From positions 101,498,140 to 101,562,139 of the forward strand of contig NW_026262712.1 of the NCBI RefSeq assembly GCF_021869535.1: 64,000 nt of DNA, written 5' to 3'. The notes beneath the pieces are model-generated. The model saw only the letters and a list, made by a program, of their open reading frames with translations, had not been told where the DNA came from and searched no databases. Shown here piece by piece: positions 22,321 to 34,039 of this stretch (position 1 is the stretch's first letter; the number at the start of each line of letters is the position of its first letter). The stretch comes from Mytilus californianus (Eukaryota > Mollusca > Bivalvia > Mytilida > Mytilidae). Made by a program: the position numbers and the translations under genes.

Positions 22321-23835
22321 AAATAAACTTGACCTTTATTAATTAGATATGAAATCTAGTTGTTTACCTCATTTTTTTAATATTTTACATTTGGTCATAA
22401 ATTTAGGATAACTTAGCTCTTTATGAAAAACTACTGCTTGTTTTTTTTTGTCCTTATGAAAAATTAGATCCCTACTTAGTTTTTGTTGCCATAATCTCTA
22501 TTATATTTTCAATCTTTAAGTTTAGAATCCACTCAAAAATATAGGTATTTTAACAGAGACTGTTTTCATGTTTAACCTACCACCATATTCAGATATGTTA
22601 ACCACTTTATATCCTACTACTTTTTCAGTTACCCGGTAATAATTTTTATATAAAATGTGCCATTTTTATGTTATAGTTAAGATATTTGTTTGCTTTAAAG
22701 ACATATCAAGTTTTATATTATTATTAGTATACCAAGCTAGATATTAAACAGTTAAAACATTACAATGTTCTTATTAAAAACAACACTCCCCGTAGCATTC
22801 TTGTTTCAAGTGTAGAAGGAATTTGTTTAATCCATGGTCAAACTAGGCTTTTAAAGGATTGGTATGTGCTGTTGATGCCCTTGAAGAGTAAGAGCAAAGA
22901 CTGGTACGGTGGGAGTCAAAATAAACTTTCCATAAGTGTAAAATGCCTTCCTGGAGACTGTTACTGTGTAAACAAGTATGAAAACAATCCAATCTTAGGA
23001 ATCAATGAGGATGCGGGTACAAATCAATGACAGCAACCCAACAATGCAAATAACCAGAAGACAGCCTTTCAGTCTGGTTCAAACCAGGATTTATTCATAA
23101 TACATTTACAAGTTCTTATTATATGTGCTATTTTTTGGTGGACATTAAACATCAATTAATCAGTCAGTCCTATCAGATACATCATTTAAGCCAGAGCAGG
23201 AGTAGGTAGATGTAACATTTTATCTTGCTTGCTTGTCTTCATTTAATATTTGTAGTTCTTTTCATGTAACATAGCTTCAAATCGAATGCTTTTTAAACAG
23301 TCATATGCTGATCTTTTACTACGCACTTAGATCTTGTTGCCTTTGACATTTTCTCTTACAAACGATTACTGTTGTCTAGCAAACTGTTTGTATTTGATGA
23401 AGGTTATTCCAGAAACGTAATGTACACAAACACAGGTGTGTACAGTATTAATACTGCAGCTAATACACTATTATAGGTCTGTTAAAACTGATATGTTCTA
23501 TTCATTACTGTTATAATGGGTGACTTTAAAAAAGTCTTAATTATCCCTCTGGAACTTATTGATATTTATCAATAGAATAACCATAAAAGAACAGCAATAT
23601 ATGACTAGTTGATTTCAGTAGGCCCTCATATTTACCTGCTTTGCAGTGTTCTCGAGAATGGCTTTAGAATCATCTGTTGTATTCGGAACCATGTGACATT
23701 GATGTACACATAGCAGGAATTCCTTGTCCTAACAACGATACAGTATTATTGGTTATGTAACTTATAACACAGATGAGAATAACTATATAATAGATTTACT
23801 AGATGTATGTTAACCAAGAAAGATAAATTCTCAGC

Positions 23836-23871
<36 letters not shown>

Positions 23872-24519
23872 TTGGTTACAAGCATTCCACTAGATGTACT
23901 GTAAAAAGGTATCAAAATTATAATCCAAAGACTACATATCAAATTGCAAAATTTGAATTACCCAATGTTCAAAATGTCAAACTGAAATAGTTTTGCCTTG
24001 TCACAAATTTTTATGTGTAGCATGGAATTGTGAAGCTTAGGTATCCTATACAAACAAGGTAAGTCTTCAGATTTTCTGGTCAATGTAATGTTTATTGAAG
24101 CCAAAATACCATCCTTGTCAAATGATATGTTTTTTTATGTGGGATTACCTGAGTGCTAGTTTATTTCCAATTCTTTTACAAGACACTCGACATAGTACCA
24201 TTTGCATACAAAAACAATATTATTTTAAGTTTGTCCACAGGAACAACAACTTATTTATCGTGAATAGATGATAAGACATTTCAGAGCTTCTTTGTTTCTG
24301 AATACGGACTTTGGTCGATCATTTGCAGAGTTTTTCAACTTTTGAGTTGGAGGTTTTATCAGAGACCTGATTGCTTTAACCCATTCTGAAAAAGTGTTCA
24401 GTTCCAACTTCTTTCTCAAAATATTATTCCTCTGTGACTAGGAGTAACTTAGTTCTGTACATCTACCCAAAAGTTCACCTGGTTCATTCATGCTTGTAAT
24501 GTTAAGGTGGTCTAAATTT
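22321..24519. other. AT-rich stretch; (AT)n at 23841-23867
   Basis: No gene found. A TA microsatellite lies at about 23841-23867. The short phrase AGTAAGAGCAAAGACTGGT at 22886 recurs in reverse at 30673-30695, so 22860-23110 may be another dispersed repeat. Confidence 0.45.
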
Positions 24520-24840
24520 TGCACAAACCTCTATTTGGTGCCGCAATTGGAGCAGTGCCAAGCCGGCCCGAAATCTGTGATATTCTAGGAGCCTCTGGCC
24601 TTTGTTAGTCTTGAATGTTTTTAGATTTTAGTTCATTTATATGTTTTGGAGTTTTGTATACGTCTATTTTCACTGAACTAGTACACATTTTTATTTAGGG
24701 GCCAGTTGAGGCCCACCTTCGGGTGCGGGATTTTCTCGCTGCGTTGAAGACCCATTGGTGGCCTTCTGTTGTTATCTGCTCTTTGGTCGGGTTGTTGTCT
24801 CTTTGACATATTCCCTATTTCCATTCTCAATTTTATTATG
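24520..24840 (+). mobile_element. Solitary 3' tail of the Penelope-like element
   Basis: Sense-oriented copy of the tail found downstream of the RT frame at 8166-8804: GCCTCTGGCCTTTGTTAGTCTTG, CACTGAACTAGTACAC, GGGGCCAGTTGAGGCC and the end CCATTTCCATTCTCAATTTTA at about 24836. It lacks any RT sequence, as expected of a strongly 5'-truncated copy. Confidence 0.65.
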
Positions 24841-24925
24841 TATAAAATCATGAAAGTTTGAACATTGAAAAAATACCTTTTTCTATGGAAGGTATCGTGA
24901 TGATACTATATTAATACATCACGGC

Positions 24926-25195
24926 GACATTAAGGAAATCAAGGAATTATTAGAGTGAGCAAATAATCATCAGCCGTTCCTAAAATTCATTCTTGAATTT
25001 TCATCTACAGAAATAATATTTCTTAATGTTAATATTTTCAAAGGAACCCTATATTCTAATGAAAACATATTAGATGTGAAAACACACTGTAAACCAACAA
25101 ACACATTCCCTTATCTACATCGTACAAGCTGTCATTGTCGACACGTGTTTGCATGTTTTATAAAGGGCGAGGTCATCGGATACAGTGTACTATTA
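24926..25195 (+). pseudogene. Reverse-transcriptase fragment of a second Penelope-like lineage
   Basis: One frame reads DIKEIKELLE, a stop, then FLKFILEFSSTEIIFLNVN, IFKGTLYSNENILDVKTHCK and PTNTFPYLHRTSCHCRHVF, up to KGEVIGYS. The FLxVxIFKG...K-T-H-x-K-P-T-N...YLHRxSCH pattern is typical of the palm/thumb region of Penelope-like RTs but differs from the element at 8805-10247. It is a relic with an in-frame stop and no catalytic YxDD region. Confidence 0.65.
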
Positions 25196-25399
25196 TTTGT
25201 CTGTTCGTCTTTTTATTTTTAGCCATGGCGTTGTCAGTTTCTTTTCGATCTATGAGTTTGACTGTCCCTCTGATGAACCCTGCCAGACAACATGTACACC
25301 ATGCAGCTATCCCATAAGCAAAATATAGTTGACCTATTAACATAAGGCACCTGCATACCAGGTATGAAGCATCCAGGTCGTCTTCCTTCTGAAACAAAA
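25196..25399. repeat. Dispersed-repeat fragments
   Basis: 25200-25275 (TTTTTAGCCATGGCGTTGTCAG...GAGTTTGACTGTCCCTCTG) is the reverse of the AGAGGC family start. 25316-25390 matches the reverse of 5060-5115. Short open frames here are by-products. Confidence 0.45.
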
Positions 25400-26118
25400 T
25401 TTGTAAGGGGTTCCATGGAACCCTGTGTCTCGCCTGTGATTACTGCTGTCAGTGTAAAAGTGTAATGTTGACTTAAAAAGTGAGTCCTTTTATCAGTAAA
25501 ATACAGAATTTAAAAGAAAATTCACTTTTTTTCTTTACATGCTATTTCTCGGTAGTGAAGGCAAGCTTCTGTACTAGTTTCATAACAATAATAATCCATG
25601 AAGGTTTACAAATTTATCTTGTCAAAAAAATTGAATCCCAGACTGTCTGTAAATGTTAACTGTAAAAAACGAAGTCCATGTATCAGAAAAATACTAAAAA
25701 TGAAAAAAATATATTAACAAGGTTTTCTTCAGACATTATCTATTAATCATTAAAAAGCTTCTACCAAAGTTTCATAAAACTCTATGAAGGTTTGACAAAG
25801 TAATTGATGTATTACAAACTTTTAACTCCAGACTGTATCTACTTGTTAACTGTAAAAGCACTATGTCCATTTATTAGTAAAATACGGAAAAATGAAAATA
25901 AATATTTTCAAAATTTTGCACTGGATACTGTATTTTGGTCATAAATAAGCTTCTGTCTAAATTTCATAAAATGCCATGTAGGTTTCATAAAAGTTATTGA
26001 TGTCTAAAAAAAACAAAAACCACAGACTTAACCTAAATGTTGATGCAGACTACAGAATATGGGGTCGCTATGTCTAGCTTTCGCGAAAATAAATTTTGCA
26101 GGCTCAACAATAAAGCTT
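25400..26118 (+). mobile_element. Helentron-like element with a 5' GGGTTCCATGGAACCC palindrome (fourth family)
   Basis: A perfect 16-bp palindrome at 25408-25423 is followed by GTGTCTCGCCTGTG. The core has tandem units (ACTGTATCTACTTGTTAACTG, TAAAATACGGAAAAATGAAA, AAATAAGCTTCTGTC...TTTCATAAAA) of about 180 bp. The 3' end GGTCGCTATGTCTAGCTTTCGCGAAAA...GCAGGCTCAACAA lies at 26061-26110. A second copy is at 38632-39278. Confidence 0.6.
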
Positions 26119-26289
26119 TAAACAAATAGTTTACCCTGTCGCCCCCATAGCTGGATTGTAATGCCTGTGTCTCCCTTTCTGCAACTTTCGTTGTAGGTGA
26201 GACAAAAATTGGACTTGTTGTGTCTGTGGATTTTAAAAGGACATTTCATATCATAGTTAGATATTATCACTTTGAATATGCATTGATTA

Positions 26290-26665
26290 ACTGGTGTTTA
26301 GCTTATTATCATATTGTGCTGTTACACCACTGTCCAAGGTTAGGGGAGGGTTAATCACTTACAACCATTTTAACTCTGACGTATTATGTGCCTGTCAGAG
26401 GTTCAGAGCAAGTGGTAGCTATGGGCTGTTGCATTTGTTTTTTTTTTTGTTTTGTCATAAATCACACTGTTGGTGCTCGTTTGAATTGTTTCTCCTTTTG
26501 TCATGTCAGGCCTTTAACACCTTACTTTACTGTATGTGTTTTGCTCATTGTTGAAGTCTGTAAGGTGACTTATAGTTGCTTACATCCACACAATTTTGAC
26601 TTTGGTGGATAGTTGTTTCATTGGCAATCATACTTCGTCCTTATTTTCTAAGTACTATTTGCTGC
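26290..26665. repeat. Dispersed repeat copy
   Basis: Contains GTGCTGTTACACCACTGTCC, GTATTATGTGCCTGTCAGAGG and the end GTTGTTTCATTGGCAATCATACTTC. It is related in reverse to 29610-29800 and directly to 27740-27935 and 49530-49880. Two overlapping short open frames are not genes. Confidence 0.5.
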
Positions 26666-27499
26666 TAGGCATTAAGTAACTATTAATCATCAAGTAGGGA
26701 TTCTCTTTTTGTATTTCAGAGAAGGTCTCTTAAAAATTTACAACAAAAAAACAACAGATATTATGTTATTATTTCTTCATATAAAAGTATGTTTCTAACT
26801 AAGGGCAGAGATCAAAACTTCATTAACTGAAAAGTACTCACAATATACCAATATACCTATATATATACCCATGATATGTACAGAATATAGTGTGAAACGA
26901 ACTTCCAATTTAATTATGCTTTTTATATAAAAACTTCCAATTCTAAAAAGGAATTTTTTTAGAGAAATAAAAATGAAAACAATTTCTAGGTTTCGTCTTT
27001 TTTTTTCATAGAAATTGTGTCAAGCACAAATTTACATTTTGGGCTAAACTCACTTATCCCAAGTTTTGAATCTGTTTTGAAATGTTTAACACGAGTTGGT
27101 ATAAGGAAAAACAAAATTGAAAATGAGATGAAACAAAACCTGTCTGACTAGCTAAATAATTGGCTAGATCACAGCACAGACGATGCTTTAACAGTTTTAT
27201 GATTCATTGGTCAGTGTTCAATTTTGGTAATTGGGTCTGTTTCTCAGATACAATAAGCAATAAGCTAACCCTATCTCATGTATGAAATGATTGTATGGTG
27301 AACATGTCTATCTGACAGGGTTTACAACACCTTGATCTCATTTACATGGATCATTTATAATTTTAAGTTTATTTGATACTTCATATTACAGACATTCAAT
27401 ATAAATTCAAGTAAAGCAGTCCAGATATTTCAACATATGCACTCTTGTATAATTCTGTTTTGTTTTTTTTTAAATAAGAACCTGATTACAATCTAAAAT
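26666..27499. other. Region downstream of RAD51AP1
   Basis: AT-rich. Positions 27195-27365 are one more unit of the ~140-bp family seen at 5150-5610 (CAATAAGCWAACCCTAT, GAACATGTCTATCTGACAGG, CCTTGATCTCATTTACATGGATCA). No gene recognised. Confidence 0.5.
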
Positions 27500-27526
27500 T
27501 TTATTAAAACAATAAATATTAAAACA

Positions 27527-27663
27527 TCAAGTCGTTTTGAGTGTAAGTCCAGGATGTAGTGATTTTACTCTCTGATTTCTAGATAGTCCAACTCTCATCC
27601 CTCCTGATGATGGAGATTGAATAGATGCACTCCCTAATGGTGAATTTACATTTTCTGCTGAAC
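27527..27663 (-). CDS. RAD51AP1: RAD51AP1 exon 8: C-terminal RAD51-binding box and stop
   Basis: Acceptor TTACTGTTACAG. Encodes residues 355-399 and the TGA at 27529-27527. The end reads GMRVGLSRNQRVKSLHPGL. This aligns with the RAD51-interaction motif at the C-terminus of vertebrate RAD51AP1, in which a Leu and a His ten residues apart are needed for RAD51 binding. Here they are L381 and H391, with the same spacing. Upstream is Ser/Pro-rich linker. Confidence 0.9.
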
Positions 27664-28679
27664 CTGTAACAGTAAAAAATATGTCCAATATAACCTACAA
27701 TTACTATTAAGATTACAGTTGTTCCTTTGCTTTTTTCATCAAGTGTGTATACGTTTGAATTGTATTACATTTGTCATTTCTGGGCCTATTATAGCTTGCT
27801 ATACAGTATGGGTTTTGCTGATTGTTGATACTGTATGGTAACCTATAGTTGTTAGCTTCTACATCATTTGGTCTTTGGTGGAGAGTTGTCACACTGGCAA
27901 TCATACTATATCTTCTTATTTTTATAAGAACTTTTGTCATCAATCAATACACTATATCAGTCTTCCATAAGACTCAAGTATCTTATTTTATAACAGTACT
28001 TGCAGGAAAAATTATTATCTGCCAGTGATTTACCTGTAATTTATTATGTCCAAAAATTTTTTTTCAGTTGCTCGACTTGGATAGAGCTGGTAAAAATATA
28101 AAAAGTAGTTGCAAGGATGATTTACTGGTAATTTATTTTGTTCTTAAAAAAAATGTAAAGTTACTTGACTTGTAAAGAGCTGGTAGAAAATGATACTTTT
28201 GAAGTCATAATCATCCCTGACAAGTGGCAATTCAAAGGAATACTTCATACACAACGACATGTCAGTATGGGGAAGTTTAGCAAAAAGGATACTATAAGCC
28301 TGTTTGGACTCCAAAATGTAATGGAATAAATAATTTGCTTGACATATTACTGTTCTGAAAACAGTAATTTATTGGACTTACTCTATTTGCAGCTCATATC
28401 AAAAAAGAGTTTTAAAGAGTAACTTTGAACTTTAAAATCCAGTTTCTGCTTGAGGAGGGGGGGCTGCAAATACAATGAGCTACACACACTCAAAATGAAA
28501 AATATCTAACCCCTATTTTATGCTTGACTAGGCATAGGTATAACAATAAATACATTTACCATAACAAAAAAGCAAGTATGTATCCTAAATCCCTTGGTAA
28601 AAAACAGCTGGAAATTATAAATGCAGTTAACATTTTACATAAATGCATTGTACATGCATCATGTTAAAAAATAAGTTAC
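27664..28679 (-). other. RAD51AP1 intron 7
   Basis: 1,016 bases. 27740-27935 is a dispersed-repeat copy (GGGCCTATTATAGCTTGCTATACAGTA...GTTGTCACACTGGCAATCATAC) also seen at 26530 and 49740. The rest is AT-rich. Confidence 0.6.
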
Positions 28680-28904
28680 CTGGAGGATTCCATTTAGGTA
28701 CAGTTCTTACTATTGGACTTGAGATTGCTGATCTTATGGCTGGACTTTTCACTGCAGGTCTAGCTGTAATGGCTGGACTTTTCACTGCAGCTCTAACTGT
28801 AATGGCTGGACTTTTGAGTGGACCTTTTGATGATACTACAGGCATAATGGTCTTTGCTTTAGAATCAGCTCCAGGCTTGGATGCTGCAGCAGGCTTTGTG
28901 CCAA
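28680..28904 (-). CDS. RAD51AP1: RAD51AP1 exon 7: basic Ser/Pro linker and KWNPPG motif
   Basis: Residues 280-354 (225 bases, phase 1 at both ends). Ala/Lys/Pro-rich start, then three tandem 11-residue units VKSPAITVRAA / VKSPAITARPA / VKSPAIRSA (33-bp units in the DNA). It ends in VPKWNPPG, with W351. Vertebrate RAD51AP1 has KWVPP at this place, reported to contribute to DMC1 binding; here Val is replaced by Asn. Lys/Ser/Pro repeats fit the C-terminal DNA-binding region. Confidence 0.9.
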
Positions 28905-31294
28905 CTATAACGATTAATCAGTATTGCAAACTTGTGACATAAACAAGATTAGAATTACAAATTTTTTTTCTTAAAATATGTCACAATGTAAAAATAAATA
29001 AAAGGAGATGCTTGGTATATGTCAATGAGACCTCAACTCAGACACAATCAAAGCAAGAGTGCGCTGAAAGGCAGTTACCTACAGGATTTATGATTTTATA
29101 GCCCAGATTGATTATAATCAAACATATTACTTTTCAGGAAAGGCTAACAACATCAGATATTTAGACATTTTTCAATTATTATGGCATGGAAATGATTATT
29201 TTACATTGCATTTCCAAAGAACATATTATTGTACAAGTATATTAATGCACAAATATCTTTTAATATAAAGTTTTACCATCTACAGAGCAACTGAGGATTG
29301 ACTTTTTCTACAAACAAATGGATTTTTTGTTAAACATTCAACAAAGTGCAATTGAATATTTGGGGTCAATTTTGATTTTCACCATTTGTGGTAATTCACA
29401 TTGAGTTTTAAAAAAAAAAAAACATTCCAGTTCATCATGTTGGTTTGGTGTGAACTTATCTCAAAAGCATTCAACAATGAGAAAAACCAATACTGTATAG
29501 TTGGTTATAAAAGGCCCCGACATGCAAAATATGAAACAATCCAATTAAGATAACTAACAGCCTAATTTAAACAAAACAATTTACGAAAAAACAAGTATGG
29601 CAGATATGAACCAACGACAACCACTGAACTACAGACTCCTGACTTGGGATAGGCACACAAAGAATGTGGCGGGGTTAAACATGTTTGTGAGAGCTCAACA
29701 AAGAATGTGGCGGGGTTAAACATGTTTGTGAGAGCTCAACTCTCCTCTACCCTGGGACAGTGGTGTAACAGCACAACACAAATCTTTAATCATCCTTGGT
29801 GTATTGAGTAATTGATATTCGTCACCTGTTGATGTTATATCAAACTATTATCACTTGTCAATTTATAGCATTGGACATGTTGGGCCGTTAAATCAAATAA
29901 GTTAGATACACTCAGGTTTTTCCATTTTCAATTTATAGAGGTAGAAACCTGAGGGCATCGAATGATTCAGATGTCAACTTTGGCACTGTTAGTTTCGGAT
30001 ATAAAAAAAAAACTATTATCAGACCTAATAGATCGAAATTGTTCACCTGACAAAGGGTCTGACATGATAGTTATGTCGGAATGTCAGATGATTTATCAAC
30101 AGCTTTGGTTTCGATAAAATCCAGATGGATATTGATAGTTTAGGCAGATTTCGGCAATATTCAACGTACCAAATGTTCTGATGAGAAAACGAAAAAATAA
30201 TGCAAAATGCAACTCTATCTTAAATTTTGAAAACTTACAAAAAACACTGTTTGATTCTTTACTTCGCAATGTCAATGAATAACAATAAAAAACACAGAAT
30301 ATCTCAAACAGAAGGAGAAAGAATTACACTTTTTCGGTATATCAATGGTGACATATTTACCCCCCACGTAGAAACAAAATGGCTATTGCCTGATACCATT
30401 AATGGCATTAAGGCACTGCCTTTAAAAACCAAAAGACCTGTTAGATGTTATTGAATTTTTCATTAAATTAGATTTGGGGGAAATACTTTAAGGTCAAGAT
30501 GATAATGATGATGAATGGCTGTTAAATGTCAAGTGACATATCAAATGCATATTCAGAGCAAGAACAGGTCAATGGATATGAATATAAACCCTGCTTTATA
30601 CTAGACTGACACACTGAGCTGTATTTTATACACATCAACCTACCTTGACATGTTATTCTGACTCTGGGCTAACCAGTCTTTGCTCTTACTCCTAATTTCC
30701 ACTCTCTTCCATAGAAGCCCAAAAAAATTGACAAAATTTTTCGTTGTACAAAGTTTGTAGTAAATATTTCAAACTATCAGCAAACAGGAAGAACAGGGAG
30801 TGGCTAAACGGCAGATGTAAAATCTACATACACACTACAACATTATCAAGCTGCAGAACATCAAGAACAGGGAGTGGCTGCACGGCAGATGTAAAATCTA
30901 CTTACACACTACAACATTATCAAGCTGCAGAACATCAAGAACAGGGAATGGCTGCACGGCAGATGTAAAATCTACTTACACACTACAACATTATCAAGCT
31001 GCAGAACATCAAGAACAGGGAATGGCTGCACGGCAGATGTAAAATCTACTTACACACTACAACATTATTAAGCTGCAGACCAAATATAAATCATTCCCTT
31101 TCATAGTATCCAAGATCTTTCAGACAGATGGACAGACTCTAGCCTTTACTACACCTGCTTTGACCGTTGGTGACACAGGTAATAACAACATATACAGCAG
31201 GTTGTAGTATCATGTAGCAGTGCCTGAGGATCTAATTGATATATTTGTTGGTCTAAGATACATGAATAATCTGTTTACAATAACTTAACCTCAC
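28905..31294 (-). other. RAD51AP1 intron 6
   Basis: 2,390 bases. 29497-29800 is a dispersed-repeat copy containing an internal 55-bp duplication (CAAAGAATGTGGCGGGGTTAAACATG twice, at 29656 and 29700). 30783-31080 holds the 74-bp tandem. Otherwise AT-rich. Confidence 0.6.
30783..31080. repeat. 74-bp tandem repeat, four copies
   Basis: GAACAGGGAGTGGCTGCACGGCAGATG recurs at 30791, 30865, 30939 and 31013, exactly 74 bp apart, followed by TAAAATCTACTTACACACTACAAC. Nearly identical units indicate recent expansion. A 74-codon open frame on the plus strand is a by-product. Confidence 0.9.
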
Positions 31295-31459
31295 CATTAG
31301 TTTTAGTTTGTTTTGTAGGTTTAGGTGTGACAGTCTTTTTGTTTGCATCCTTTTTCTTCTTTTTACTACCACAATCAAAGTCACTATCATTGTCTTCATC
31401 ATAATCATCATCACTAGGATCATCATCATCATCATCCTCATCCACAGAAAACTCACTTT
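31295..31459 (-). CDS. RAD51AP1: RAD51AP1 exon 6: acidic stretch and Lys-rich segment
   Basis: Residues 225-279 (165 bases). Reads ESEFSVDEDDDDDDPSDDDY, further Asp/Glu, then KKKKKDANKKTVTPKPTK. It aligns in position and composition with the acidic SEDDSDF region followed by a Lys-rich segment in the vertebrate protein. Acceptor TTTATTACAG, donor AATG|GTGAGG. Confidence 0.9.
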
Positions 31460-31609
31460 CTGTAATAAACATTTTATCAGACAAAACATAAAGTTTCATA
31501 AAAACATGAATGGGTAAAATAATATGGTTAAATTTTAATTTCTGGGGCATTAAAAAAACAAACAAATAGAAACAATATGCAGTCAACACAGGGAGGCTGG
31601 ATTAGGTAT

Positions 31610-32100
31610 GTGGTATGTCAAGTGACATTTTTGAGTTTGTTGCCAGTAACACATATAAGTGATTTATTAGTTTGTTGCCAGTTAAAAACATGAGAGATTT
31701 TTTAGATTGTTTTCAGTAATATAAATAAGTGACATATTTTTAGTTTGTTGCCAGTAACATACATAAGTGACATTTTTGAGATTGTTGCCAGTAACATACA
31801 TAAGTGACACTTTTTAGTTTGTTGCCAGTAACGTACATAAGTGACATTTTTGAGATTGTTGCCAGTAACATACATAAGTGACACTTTTTAGTTTGTTGCC
31901 AGTAACATACTTAAGTGACATTTTTGAGATTGTTGCCAGTAACATACATAAGTGACACTTTTTAGTTTGTTGCCAGTAACATACATAAGTGACATTTTTG
32001 AGATTGTTGCCAGTAACATATATAAGTGATATTTTTAGTTTGTTGCCAGTAACATACTTTAGTAACATTTTTGTTTGTTGCCAGTAACATATATATAAAT
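31610..32100. repeat. 37-bp minisatellite, left block
   Basis: About 13 units of a ~37-bp repeat (GTTGCCAGTAACATACATAAGTGACATTTTTGAG-type) with two alternating unit types: one has TTTTTAGTTTGTTGCC, the other TTTTTGAGATTGTTGCC. The alternation gives a partial higher-order period of 74 bp. Confidence 0.85.
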
Positions 32101-32790
32101 AAAGGCAACAGTAGTATACCGCTGTTCGAAACTCATAAATCGATAGAGATAAAAACAAATCTGGGTTACAAACTAAAACTGAGGGAAACGCATCAAATAT
32201 AAGAGGAGAACAACGACACAACAAAAACACAACATTAAAAATGTAACACACACAGAAACGAACTATAAATAACAATGGCCATTTTCCTGACTTGGTACAG
32301 GACATTTTAAGAAAAAAATGGTGGGTTGAACCTGGTTTTGTGGCATGCCAGACCTCCCACTTTAATGGCAACGTCAAACACAACACCAAAACGACAACAT
32401 CACATGACAGAACCACAATACAAATAAATGGGAGAACATATAGGACAAAGAAACACACGAATAATAGGTAACAAAAGGTACTAGGCTTAAAATTCAATAC
32501 GCCAGACGTGCGTCTCGTCCACACAAGACCATCCAGTGACGCTCAGATGAAAAAAGCTTGAAAGCCAAAAGAAGTACAAAGCCGAAGAGCACCAAGGACC
32601 AAAACTTCCAAAAAGTTGCGCCTAACACGGCCAGGGTTTTCTGCCTGGGACAAGAACATCCTTATTATTTAGAATAATTTATAATTTTGCAAACAGTAAA
32701 TTTTATAAAATGACTATATAATAGATATACATGATAAAACCGAAGTGGGGACTAACTACAGAATAAAAACGGATACATTACATAAAACAA
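32101..32790 (+). mobile_element. 690-bp dispersed element with 8-bp target duplication ATATAAAT
   Basis: Inserted in the minisatellite; ATATAAAT lies on both sides (32093-32100 and 32791-32798). Begins AAAGGCAACAGTAGTATACC and contains CGCATCAAATATAAGAGGAG, GGCCATTTTCCTGACTTGG and CGCCAGACGTGCGTCTCGTC. No terminal inverted repeats seen at the ends and no protein gene. Reverse copy at 14895-15220, partial copy at 14125. Class not resolved. Confidence 0.7.
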
Positions 32791-32898
32791 ATATAAATGA
32801 TATTTTTTAGTTTGTTGCCAGTAACATACATAAGTGACATTTTTTTGTTTGTTGCCAATAACATATATAAGTAATGTTTTTAGTTTTCCAGTAACATA
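32791..32898. repeat. 37-bp minisatellite, middle block
   Basis: About three degenerate units between the two insertions. Confidence 0.8.
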
Positions 32899-34039
32899 CC
32901 AGGCCATAATCTTGCCGGCGAAATGACGATTTAAGTCGCCAAAGAACTTTGAAAATCGCTAAATCTCACCGGCGGACTGATTCATAGCGAAGTCAAATCG
33001 CTATCAAAATCGGTAAAAGGGAGACAACTTGTGATTGACAAGTCTCACAGGTAAAAAAAATGGCGGCTGACAAGGAAAATCGAGATTTTAAAAACAACCC
33101 AGGACTAATACTGTAAAAGATCAAATTAATAAATACAATGGCGACTTTGAACATCCTCGGATATAACTTGCAAAACTGTTCAAACGGAAAACTGACCGTC
33201 TGTTTAAGTTATCGGTTTATGATGATTTTCATCTGAGGATGTTGCGTAATCACTCAGCTGATTTGTTTTATTTTTATTACCTACACGAGTCGATCAATTT
33301 TACTATTCGGTAGGTAAAGGGTGGGAATTAACGGTAGATTTATTATATTCATTGAATAAAAATTGAAATATAAAAGGTAGAAAGACAGCTGATGGATAAT
33401 GTGATTGCAAACGTACCAGATTGTGATCAGCAGTGGATTTTTTCTCATGACCACTTCGTTGATATGGATGATATTTTTATCGGATAATTAACTTGAGATT
33501 GAAAGATATTTTCATTTATAGACTTACAATCTTTAACGATAATCTCAATTTACTACAACTTACATAAATGTCCTGGACATTCAATAATAAAACAATGACA
33601 AGTGGTGATAAAAATTAAATTCCCAGTCATGTGAAATTCATCATATTTTTCTGGAGTTTTAAAAATAAATTGAGGCAGATGCACATGAATTTAATGCATC
33701 ATAATCTTAATAATATTACTAGGCTACTCCCTCATGTCCCAATCAACAAATTTTATTTAGAACACATTATGGTATCAATAAATAAATAACAACTATATAT
33801 TGTCTAAACCTTTTTATTAAGAACTTTCTATATATACATTGTGTACAATAACATAAGAAAAAACTGCAAGTACATCTTTTATTGAATATAAAACAATTTC
33901 CTCAGTGATAAGCTTGAATACACGATGCAACCGAAACGGTAGTGGAATCTCACTTCTCCAAGAAGTTGACCACTTCTCCCTTCTCTCTCATGGAAGGAGA
34001 AGTCACTTCTCCCTCTTCAAAATCCTAGATTAGGCCCTG
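32899..34039. mobile_element. 1.14-kb hAT-like non-autonomous element
   Basis: Ends CAGGCCATAATCTTG and, inverted from the right, CAGGGCCTAATCTAG: imperfect inverted repeats with a CAGG terminus. ACATAC is duplicated on both sides (32893-32898 and 34040-34045) and restores an intact minisatellite unit when one copy is removed. CAGGG termini recall hAT elements, but those make 8-bp duplications, so the class is provisional. No transposase. Inside are two short ATGGCG-initiated open stretches (33060, 33139) without splice support. Confidence 0.6.

Noticed and set aside
31814-32524. 236-codon minus-strand frame
   Set aside because: It starts in a dispersed element and runs into the minisatellite; a chance fusion of two repeats.
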